Positions 1 through 5,797 of a stretch of 9,680 nucleotides of DNA are shown one piece after another; the stretch's first letter is position 1; each line of letters starts with the position of its first letter. The stretch is taken from contig JABDRH010000086.1 in assembly GCA_013041835.1 (NCBI GenBank), positions 1-9,680 on the forward strand, written 5' to 3'. The position numbers were made by a program, and so were the translations under genes. Origin of the DNA: Desulfatitalea sp. (lineage in GTDB: Bacteria > Desulfobacterota > Desulfobacteria > Desulfobacterales > Desulfosarcinaceae). The notes below the pieces were generated by a model that saw only the letters and a program-made list of their open reading frames with translations, made no database searches and was not told where the DNA came from.

Positions 1-433
1 TGATATGGATATATCCGGCAATCCGGTCTTGGTCGTCCAGGCAAGGATCCACGGTGATGTCAAACCAGCGGTGACCCATTGCCAAACGGAATGTTGCTTG
101 TTTGTGGCTCGTCCTGACAGCGGCGTATGGGCATTGCTTCGGCGGTTGGTCGGTGCCGTGAACCAGTTGCCAGCAGGCATGCCCCACGATTTTACCGAGT
201 GGACGGCCGATGAGGCTTTGCATGGCCAGGTTGCATCTGATAATGCGCTGGTCGGCATCCAAGATGGCCACGGCATCGGCAATGATGTCGAAGGCGGCTT
301 GCCACCGCCGGTTCATTCTGTCAAGGATGCGCTCATTTTTTTTGTATTTTTCAAGCTGTGTCGACAAGCTTTGAACTTGCTGCGACAAAGACGCCAAGGT
401 TGCATTCATGCCTCTATCTGAAGCTGGTAACAT
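1..433 (-). CDS. PAS-domain signalling protein, N-terminal part (runs off window)
   Basis: The minus-strand frame is open from the left edge up to a stop just upstream of 433. It begins with a short helical, probably coiled-coil segment (LSQQVQSLSTQLEKYKKNE), followed by a PAS domain. PAS landmarks are 'AAFDIIADAVAILDAD', 'RIIRCNLAM', a cysteine-containing stretch with C-W-x-L-V-H-G-T-D-x-P-P-x-x-C-P, and 'HRWFDITVDP'. This variant is familiar to me from sensor histidine kinases and diguanylate cyclases of Desulfobacterota. The output domain lies outside the window, so the enzyme type is unknown. Two ATG starts are possible: 433 and 409. The second has an AGAGG immediately upstream with very short spacing; neither has an ideal ribosome site. 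The gene lies 87 nt downstream of the receiver gene on the same strand, so it may share that operon. PAS assignment is confident; start and function beyond sensing are not. Confidence 0.8.
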   Translation of the reverse strand, partial: MLPASDRGMNATLASLSQQVQSLSTQLEKYKKNERILDRMNRRWQAAFDIIADAVAILDADQRIIRCNLAMQSLIGRPLGKIVGHACWQLVHGTDQPPKQCPYAAVRTSHKQATFRLAMGHRWFDITVDPCLDDQDRIAGYIHI

Positions 434-478
434 ACATCAATCTAACATAGGCCTTGGGTGATGCGCAACCAGGGGCTG

Positions 479-511
479 GCAAGGCATTCCATAAAGGACA
501 TGATGCCTCGC
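479..511. repeat. Imperfect inverted repeat (stem-loop) between receiver and PAS genes
   Basis: GCAAGGCAT (479-487) and ATGCCTCGC (503-511) can form a 9-bp stem with one G-U or mismatched pair. Inside it TCC (488-490) can pair with GGA (496-498). It lies just downstream of the receiver gene stop (minus strand), where a transcript hairpin would be expected. No T-rich tract follows on either strand, so it is not a classical intrinsic terminator. It could be an attenuating or RNA-stabilising hairpin that separates the two genes. Confidence 0.4.
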
Positions 512-520
512 ATTATCGTG

Positions 521-847
521 TCATTTGGGGAAACTCTCGTTTTGGCGACACCCTAACCTAACAGGGGGGGCTTTTTTAGCTAATTTTTGTAGCAGGGTGA
601 AAAGGTCCTGAGCGTCAAACGGCTTGGACAAAAGTGCATCCGCTCCCATCTGATCGGCCGTTTTTTCATGGGTTGGATTGCAGGCGGTGAGGGCAACGGT
701 TTTTTGTGGAAAGCCTTTCTTTATGCGGTCGAGAAGCGTCATCCCATTGGTACTGAATTCAATGGCATGCGTCGCGAAATCTCTCACCAGCGGGTCATTT
801 TCGATCACGACGATTCCCAAGGATTCCAATGGCGCATCGGCCAACAT
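521..847 (-). CDS. Shortened response-regulator receiver protein lacking the phosphoacceptor region
   Basis: This 108-aa protein has receiver (CheY-like) hallmarks: beta1 'GIVVIENDPLVRDF' (acidic E16, D18), 'VALTA' with T54, and 'GADALLSKPFDAQDLF' with the invariant K75. In CheY the distance from D13 to T87 is 74 residues. Here D18 to T54 is only 36, while T54 to K75 (21) matches CheY T87-K109 (22). About 38 residues covering beta2, alpha2 and beta3, including the phosphoacceptor Asp, are therefore missing in frame. No D-x-x-M-P motif is present; 'STNGMTLLDRI' appears to resume at the segment following it. It starts 1 nt after the stop of the upstream 139-aa gene (TGATATG), implying translational coupling. 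It may be a degenerate domain or a phosphorylation-independent partner protein. Family is confident; activity is doubtful. Confidence 0.8.
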   Translation of the reverse strand: MLADAPLESLGIVVIENDPLVRDFATHAIEFSTNGMTLLDRIKKGFPQKTVALTACNPTHEKTADQMGADALLSKPFDAQDLFTLLQKLAKKAPPVRLGCRQNESFPK

Positions 848-848
848 A

Positions 849-1268
849 TCATGCCACCTGCTGGGAGGCGATGTTATCGGTTCCGTTGTCGGACACCAGC
901 GACTGGCAGATCATATCAATATTCTCCTGCATGGACGATCGGCGATGGTCGCTTATGGGGAATCCCTTGGCAGCCGCCTTGATCATTACCGCGATCAGTT
1001 TAACCCGTTGATAAAAAAGGTGATCGTACGATGGAGGGGGGGCGGAAGCTTCGTCTTGAGAAAAATCGGAAACCATGCCACCCAAATCAATGGCTTCGGC
1101 TTCCACATGGCGCGCGTTTTCCAGCATGGCTGCACGGCGGTGCTTTCCCATGGGGCAACCTTGCAGATACGCTTTGGCCATGACGATCATCAATTTGAGT
1201 CTGACATGGAAGATGTCGTCAGGATCCATTTCCCGGGTCTTGTTGGATGGTGCGCCGAGCCTTAGCAT
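849..1268 (-). CDS. Small protein with two tandem copies of a helical motif
   Basis: I do not recognise a named family for this 139-aa protein. Its residues 20-51 and 85-116 are the same motif repeated with an offset of 65 residues: F-x2-R-[LV]-K-L-[MI]-x-V-M-x-K-A-x3-G-x-P-[MI]-x2-H-R-R-x2-M-x-E-N. A poorly conserved linker rich in S, D, A and P (65-80) separates the copies. No signal peptide or membrane segment is visible, so it is probably cytosolic. The start is well supported: AGGAAGG lies 6 nt before the ATG, and a sigma70-like promoter (1327-1356) lies about 60 nt upstream. It is the first gene of a cluster with a receiver protein and a PAS protein, suggesting a role in signalling, perhaps as a protein-interaction module. 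That role is inferred from neighbours only. Confidence 0.8.
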   Translation of the reverse strand: MLRLGAPSNKTREMDPDDIFHVRLKLMIVMAKAYLQGCPMGKHRRAAMLENARHVEAEAIDLGGMVSDFSQDEASAPPPSYDHLFYQRVKLIAVMIKAAAKGFPISDHRRSSMQENIDMICQSLVSDNGTDNIASQQVA

Positions 1269-1326
1269 GATAGTCCTTCCTGAAGCCTTGAAGATGGGGC
1301 ATGCTGAATCCCTGAGCGGTGTCTGC

Positions 1327-1356
1327 CTTATAAAACTATTGGGTGCGGTAAGTCAA
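1327..1356 (-). promoter_or_regulatory. Sigma70-type promoter for the 139-aa gene / receiver cluster
   Basis: On the minus strand TTGACT (1356-1351) is followed after 18 nt by TATAAG (1332-1327). The hexamers match consensus at 5 of 6 positions each. It is correctly placed about 60 nt upstream of the start at 1268, which itself has a strong ribosome-binding site. Confidence 0.6.
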
Positions 1357-1411
1357 GCAACATACCAAGACAGACAGATCAGATGAACGAACCGGAAGGA
1401 TGATTCAACGT

Positions 1412-2848
1412 TTAGGGGATTGAATTGATGAAACAAGAATAGAACTCAAATTTCTCATTGGATTGGGAATTGTCGGAAAGGGCCGCGGATTTCAGCAACG
1501 AATTGCCGGTCGTGCCATACCCGCCCATCATGACGATGGTTCCATTGGTTGTGCCGTCCATGTCCCCTTGACCACCGTCTGTCACGAGCAGGGTGACGGC
1601 CCTGCCGTCTTTGGCGATCCGGCTTTTGGGCCGATAGTCCATGTAACCCAAACCCGGGTGAAAGCTGATCCAATATTGATCAGGGGGGATCGGGTTGGCC
1701 ACATATAGGGTTGCATAAACCTTGTCTCCGGCATTGGCGCACTGAATTTGCATGCAAATTAATCCGGCTGGCAGTGTGGGTTGCAGGCTTGTGGGAGGTG
1801 CCGTGATGAGAGGGTCATACACGGGTTGCACGGCTACCAGGTCGGCAGCGGAATTCTCGGCCTTGATTTTAATGCCAAATAGTTGATCACCGGAGAACGC
1901 GTGCAGACAGCGCATGTCCGATTGAATGGCATCGTTTTGGCTGTCATGATCCAGATCCGATGCTGCAAACACTTCGTATGCATCAGGCAATCCATTTTCA
2001 TCCAAGTCTTCAGCCCACGTCTGGGTTTTAAAATAGGTGTTTTGCGCGGGAAGAGAAGCCGCGCCTGTTTGGCTGAAATGCTGGGCGGTCCAGTAATAGT
2101 CTGCGTCAGCGTCCAAAACCAGGGGCGGCAATGTCAGCGTGGTCAAATGGCTCTGGGAATACAGGTTGAAAATACACCGGTCGTTTTCCCCGCTGAATAC
2201 GAGCCAGCGGGTTCCCAGGTGATAATCCTGCGGCGTTGCACCCTGAAAATCCGAGGTTATGAGCGTCGGCGTTAATGCGTAAAGTGCGGTTTCACTCTGC
2301 GGTTCGATGTCCTTTTCAGAAGGCACCAGCGTCGGCTGCTCCGGGGCTGCGGACGGATCATCCTCCGGGGGAACCGGAGGTTGATCGGGTACCATATCGA
2401 GCTCGCCATTTTGGGGTAAGAGGGGATCTGGGGTGTCTAAGGCCGTATCCGGTGTCTGCGTATCGTAGGATGAGCGATTCGGATTTTCCAACATAGCTGT
2501 CACCTCATTGGAATCCTCGCTTTCCATATAGTTTCTAATGGCGCGCACAACGAAGTGTAAAACGCGCAAATCTGGAAGGTTGTCTATCGTACATAAGGTC
2601 TGTTTCCCCTTCCAGATGGGTGCGGAATAGTCATAGGCTTGGTTACCGCCGCCGCGGACGAAGATGCGGTATTCAGCCGCGCCGGCATGTTCAACTGCGT
2701 CCCATTGAAGGGAGACGCGCGCGGCCATGGCGGGGTGTAGCTGAAAACTAAAGGCTAAAAATAAAAACAGAAGGATTATAAGGGGCCGTAACCTGCGGAT
2801 TCGCATGCTGAATGACCTGTTGTATTGAGGCCCTGAGCTTTGCGGCAA
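1412..2848 (-). CDS. Exported multidomain surface protein with a choice-of-anchor-U-type C-terminal domain
   Basis: This 478-aa protein is exported. A basic n-region and the hydrophobic run 'LIILLFLFLAFSFQL' end at a likely cleavage site near PAMA-A (residues 40-43). Residues 44-120 look like a fibronectin-III/Ig-type beta domain ('VSLQWDAVEHAGAAEYRIFV'). A Pro/Asp/Glu-rich linker (130-185) follows, then a second beta domain (193-275; 'YYWTAQHFSQTGAASLP'). Next is a short acidic calcium-loop-like segment (281-306, D-L-D-E-N-G-L-P-D). The C-terminal domain (about 362-445, with 'VTDGGQGDMDGTTNGTIV') matches what I know as choice-of-anchor U. The end, CFINSIP, resembles the 'CFI' tails of such proteins. 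The longer reading starts with TTG at 2848 behind a strong GAGGGGAG site; an ATG at 2806 gives a neater signal peptide but a poorer ribosome site. Role: probably cell-surface or extracellular; substrate unknown. Confidence 0.8.
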   Translation of the reverse strand: MPQSSGPQYNRSFSMRIRRLRPLIILLFLFLAFSFQLHPAMAARVSLQWDAVEHAGAAEYRIFVRGGGNQAYDYSAPIWKGKQTLCTIDNLPDLRVLHFVVRAIRNYMESEDSNEVTAMLENPNRSSYDTQTPDTALDTPDPLLPQNGELDMVPDQPPVPPEDDPSAAPEQPTLVPSEKDIEPQSETALYALTPTLITSDFQGATPQDYHLGTRWLVFSGENDRCIFNLYSQSHLTTLTLPPLVLDADADYYWTAQHFSQTGAASLPAQNTYFKTQTWAEDLDENGLPDAYEVFAASDLDHDSQNDAIQSDMRCLHAFSGDQLFGIKIKAENSAADLVAVQPVYDPLITAPPTSLQPTLPAGLICMQIQCANAGDKVYATLYVANPIPPDQYWISFHPGLGYMDYRPKSRIAKDGRAVTLLVTDGGQGDMDGTTNGTIVMMGGYGTTGNSLLKSAALSDNSQSNEKFEFYSCFINSIP

Positions 2849-2920
2849 AAGGAACTCCCCTCGATAGAAGTCTTATCCGCGCTTTGTTTACGTGTCGTGC
2901 TTTCAATTCAGCGGTTATCA

Positions 2921-3103
2921 TCACGTGAGGAACGTTTCCGGTTGTAAGTGCCCCTCTTGTTGTTCTGCCGCGTAACAGCCCGAGTTGGCGCGTCTTTCCG
3001 TACCTGATCGTCTTTCAGGGATATAACCCGAATAGTGAAACCTTCGCCTGTCGAAAAAAAGGCGCTTTTCAGCATCATAACCCTCATTTGCAATAGACTT
3101 CAT
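2921..3103 (-). CDS. Tiny basic protein with DRR/ERRSG motifs
   Basis: A 60-aa ORF with an AAAAAAGGAGG ribosome site 10 nt before its ATG. The centre (about residues 18-40) contains 'FDRRRFHYSGYIPERRSG' followed by 'TERR'. I have seen similar 'DRRxFxYxxYIPERRSGxDRR' segments in short uncharacterised proteins of Desulfobacterota, which argues for a real gene although I know no function. The C-terminal third is polar and does not look conserved. There is no signal peptide or membrane segment. It is strongly basic in the middle, so nucleic-acid or membrane-surface binding is possible but unproven. It lies 72 nt upstream of the exported protein on the same strand and could be co-transcribed with it. 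A competing overlapping minus-strand frame (3084-3446) is judged non-coding. Confidence 0.65.
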   Translation of the reverse strand: MKSIANEGYDAEKRLFFDRRRFHYSGYIPERRSGTERRANSGCYAAEQQEGHLQPETFLT

Positions 3104-3251
3104 TTAGCTGAATCCTCCTTTTTTGTAAAGTGTTTTTTGATTGAATGTTCATCACTTGCGTTGACTGGCACCCCAATGTGCCGTCGATGTACCAAGGCTC
3201 TTTTTGCAATTGTGATGCCGTTTGTTTTCGAAAAATAGTGTATGTGATTAC

Positions 3252-3263
3252 AGATATATATCT
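3252..3263. repeat. Perfect 12-bp palindrome, AT-rich
   Basis: AGATATATATCT reads identically on both strands. It lies about 174 nt upstream of the histidine-kinase start and 28 bp (centre to centre) from a second perfect palindrome. It may be an operator; the alternating TA core could also arise by chance in AT-rich DNA. Confidence 0.35.
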
Positions 3264-3279
3264 ATGCACCGCATATGAA

Positions 3280-3291
3280 CCAAACGTTTGG
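3280..3291. repeat. Perfect 12-bp palindrome CCAAACGTTTGG
   Basis: This GC-flanked palindrome has 6-bp arms and no spacer, typical in form of a dimeric regulator's operator. It lies about 146 nt upstream of the histidine-kinase start, near the other palindrome. No regulator can be assigned. Confidence 0.4.
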
Positions 3292-3436
3292 GTATCGGAA
3301 AATTCACGTTCGGTTACGATTTTTGCTGAACGGGCGTCCATCGATGACACGCGCTTTTCATCTTTGCCGTTGTTCAACCGTGGTGATTGATTTGTCGGGA
3401 TGATTCTGCTAGTAAGTATCCATCGTTTACCTACCG

Positions 3437-4933
3437 ATGTTTTCAAGAATCCGGATGGACCAAATGGATCCCAGTTACGGTATTACAGGCAAATTGTTGG
3501 TTTGGTTTTTCGCTATTGTCGCCATTTTTTATGGCACAATTCTCATCCTGTATATCAATTTCCAGCAAGTGGTGGGTATTTCCGAAGGGCTTGTGAGCAA
3601 AAACTTCGCAGTATCCGACTATTCCAAACGGATGCTCGAAAATTTATTGAGCATGGAGGAAAATGAAAAAAAGTACCAGTTGCTGCGGAAAAAGGATTAT
3701 TTGAAATTTTTTACGGATGCGCGCAAGGAATTTGAAAGCAGCCTGTTGAAAATTCTTTCCCTGGACGCCGATGGCGCGGCCATATCCGCCCACTGGCGAG
3801 AAGTTTATGATGCGTATGACAAGTATGCGGATGTGGCGGATGCAAAAACCGGCCAAACGATGGATGAACCACCGAGCAGTTTCTGGATACCGGAAAACGT
3901 GATCAATGAATGGATTGAAAAGATCTCAACGGCGAGACTGGACAACCAGAATGAGGTGGAAAACGCCACCCGTGATTTGAACCGTCGGGGTGTCAATTCC
4001 GTGCATAACGCTCTGATCGGGCTTGGCATCACCAGCCTTGTGGGTTTGCTGGGTGTTGTTTATCTGGCGTATTCCATCCTGCGGCCGATGAAAGAACTGA
4101 TGCGAGGCATCCGTTCCATTGCTAAAGAACGGCATAGCGAACCGCTGAAAATCCATTCCAGGGATGAGTTGGGCGAATTGGCCGCAGCGTTTAATGAAAT
4201 GGCCGACCGCCTTCGCCAGGAGGAGCAGTTACGTTCGGATTTCATCTCCATGCTGAGCCACGAGATTCGCACCCCGCTGACCTCGATTCGTGAATCGGTA
4301 AACATGCTCGAAGAGGAAGTGATGGGGCCCATCAACGATCGGCAGCGCAAATTTTTGGAGATCGCCGGGTCGGAGATAGGACGCATCTGCGACTTGCTGA
4401 ATCATCTCATGCAAGCCTCCCGCCTGGAGCCTGGGGCTCTGAAACTGAGCTGCGAAGCTATCGATATTTATGCCCTGGTCAATGCCTGCGTGGACAGCTT
4501 GAAACCGTCGGCCGAGGGCAAACAGGTCAGCCTCATTTCCGAAATTCGGCGGGATACACCCGACGTTCTCGGGGACGGGAAATATCTGCAACAGGTTTTT
4601 CTCAACCTCGTCGGAAACGCTATCAAATTTTCCGACCCAGATACCCAAATCTGGATTCGTGTGGGCGGCAAAGACAAGTTCAGCCGCCTGACGTTCAGCG
4701 TCGTCGATACCGGTCCTGGTATCTTGGAAAGGGATCAGGCTAAATTGTTCAACAAGTTCTATCGCGCCACGACCGTGCGTGAGCATTTGGATGGTGTCGG
4801 GCTGGGCTTGAGCATTACCAAGAACATCGTCGAGGCCCATGGCGGGACGATTTGGGTTGAAAGCCAGATCGGCAAAGGCACGACCTTTAGTTTTACGTTG
4901 CCTATGGCTTTAGCTAATGGTACACCAAGCTAG
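3437..4933 (+). CDS. qseE-like: QseE/GlrK-like membrane sensor histidine kinase
   Basis: A 498-aa two-component kinase. TM1 spans about residues 19-41 and TM2 about 190-213, enclosing a roughly 150-residue periplasmic, mostly helical sensor. HAMP (about 214-265) leads to the dimerisation domain with '[16 protein letters not shown]', phospho-acceptor H275. The ATPase domain has the N-box N394 ('NLVGNAIKF'), G1 'DTGPGI' (424-429), F-box 'LFNKFYR' and G2 'GVGLGLSI' (453-460). All catalytic motifs are intact. Features shared with E. coli QseE/GlrK are the sensor start ('[15 protein letters not shown]', compare the 'ALEMERSY' region) and the '[15 protein letters not shown]' helix after the His box. 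It is followed by a lipoprotein and an NtrC-type regulator, the same order as qseE-qseG-qseF. Expected role: autophosphorylation and transfer to the regulator at 5798. The start is uncertain: ATGs at 3437, 3455 and 3464 all lack a classic ribosome site, with GGATGG before 3464 the closest. Confidence 0.88.
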   Translation: MFSRIRMDQMDPSYGITGKLLVWFFAIVAIFYGTILILYINFQQVVGISEGLVSKNFAVSDYSKRMLENLLSMEENEKKYQLLRKKDYLKFFTDARKEFESSLLKILSLDADGAAISAHWREVYDAYDKYADVADAKTGQTMDEPPSSFWIPENVINEWIEKISTARLDNQNEVENATRDLNRRGVNSVHNALIGLGITSLVGLLGVVYLAYSILRPMKELMRGIRSIAKERHSEPLKIHSRDELGELAAAFNEMADRLRQEEQLRSDFISMLSHEIRTPLTSIRESVNMLEEEVMGPINDRQRKFLEIAGSEIGRICDLLNHLMQASRLEPGALKLSCEAIDIYALVNACVDSLKPSAEGKQVSLISEIRRDTPDVLGDGKYLQQVFLNLVGNAIKFSDPDTQIWIRVGGKDKFSRLTFSVVDTGPGILERDQAKLFNKFYRATTVREHLDGVGLGLSITKNIVEAHGGTIWVESQIGKGTTFSFTLPMALANGTPS

Positions 4934-5035
4934 TGTCCATCCACGGTACACCGTCAGTGGGGACGCTGGGAAGTTTGCTTTTGGTGATGTTATCTTTAGC
5001 CGGTGCGGGGATCTTACAGGGAACTAATTCAAGCC

Positions 5036-5731
5036 ATGCCTGATGCTGTTTCGCGAATGCATCACAGCGGTCTGTGGTGCACCAAAATATTATTTTTGTG
5101 CTTGGTGCTAATGGTCTGTTGCGATGGATGCCGTTGGCCGTTGAACAGCAAACCTGTCGTTGTGCCTTCAGGGCTGCCACCGGTTGAATTCGAAAAATAT
5201 GCGGCAGCCGTTACTGTTTACAAGGCCGCTGATTATAGCAGTGCAGCCAGGCAGTTCGCCGCCATTCGTGAGCAGACGGTGAATCCGGACATGGCGCGCA
5301 TGGCGCTTTACGGTTTGGCATGCGCCAGGATCATGACGGCCAACACCGCCAAAGAGTACCATGAGGCTTTGGGGTTATGGCGCAACTGGCTGCAAATCGC
5401 TCCCCCCGAACAAACACGCGAAAATCCGACCCTGTTTGGACCGATTGTCGAAAATAAACTGCTCATCTCCAATATTCCGATCGATCCGAACAATACCAAT
5501 AATTTACAGGAGGGTACCGCCATCTCGGGTTGGTTCATCAGCCAAGCCGATGAGCAGATCAGGCTTTTGAAGGCGCAACTGGCGGCGGCGAACCAGAATC
5601 TGGAGAAACAGGAACTTAAAAACAAAAAGCTTCGAAATGAGATTATAAGGCTAAACAAACAAATTAAAGCATTTGAAACCATTGATCAGAAGATCCAGAA
5701 GAAGAAAAATGCAATCCCTTCATCGGATTGA
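5036..5731 (+). CDS. qseG-like: QseG-like coiled-coil lipoprotein
   Basis: About 231 aa from the ATG at 5036; a GTG at 5003 and an ATG at 5057 are alternatives. An N-terminal hydrophobic stretch 'KILFLCLVLMV' is followed by C-C-D-G-C, an imperfect lipobox whose last Cys would be lipidated. The mature part has a helical, TPR-like region ('AADYSSAARQFAAI', 'ALYGLACARI', 'ALGLWRNWLQIAPP'). It ends in a long coiled coil ('QIRLLKAQLAAANQNLEKQE' onward) finishing 'AFETIDQKIQKKK'. E. coli QseG (YfhG), an outer-membrane lipoprotein of similar length, also has a C-terminal coiled coil ending in a similar 'L-x-x-I-[ED]-x-x-[IL]' helix. Position between kinase and regulator genes matches the qseE-G-F cluster. 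In enterobacteria QseG binds the kinase and modulates it; the same is inferred here. The atypical lipobox leaves lipidation uncertain. Confidence 0.75.
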   Translation: MPDAVSRMHHSGLWCTKILFLCLVLMVCCDGCRWPLNSKPVVVPSGLPPVEFEKYAAAVTVYKAADYSSAARQFAAIREQTVNPDMARMALYGLACARIMTANTAKEYHEALGLWRNWLQIAPPEQTRENPTLFGPIVENKLLISNIPIDPNNTNNLQEGTAISGWFISQADEQIRLLKAQLAAANQNLEKQELKNKKLRNEIIRLNKQIKAFETIDQKIQKKKNAIPSSD

Positions 5732-5797
5732 CCCGTGCGATGCCCGGCCTTTATTGGCCGCGGCAAAGCGTCGGTCATATCGTCCGGGACTCAAGAT

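Larger units (their letters stand above)
3104..3436. other. Gene-free divergent intergenic region
   Basis: This AT-rich 333-nt stretch separates the minus-strand small protein from the plus-strand histidine kinase. It must contain the promoters of both directions. It holds two perfect 12-bp palindromes, listed separately. No convincing -35/-10 pair or sigma54 box could be fixed: a TGGCAC at 3166-3171 is followed by TGTGCC, but the GG-GC spacing is one base too long. Open frames crossing it lack ribosome sites and recognisable protein motifs. Confidence 0.6.

Noticed and set aside
5..421. Plus-strand open frame of 138 aa
   Set aside because: It is the antisense shadow of the PAS protein on the minus strand, which has clear domain sequence.
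678..1265. Plus-strand open frame of 195 aa
   Set aside because: It lies antisense to the coupled receiver and repeat-protein genes, which have a promoter, ribosome site and motifs.
3166..3182. Sigma54-like TGGCAC...TGTGCC upstream of the kinase
   Set aside because: The distance between the GG and GC elements is 11 nt instead of the required 10, and TTGC is not present at the -12 side.
3084..3446. 120-aa minus-strand frame across the divergent intergenic region
   Set aside because: No ribosome site, no recognisable motif, and it overlaps both the well-supported 60-aa gene and the kinase start.
4229..4840. Minus-strand open frame of 203 aa
   Set aside because: It is antisense to the kinase catalytic domains and shows no family features of its own.
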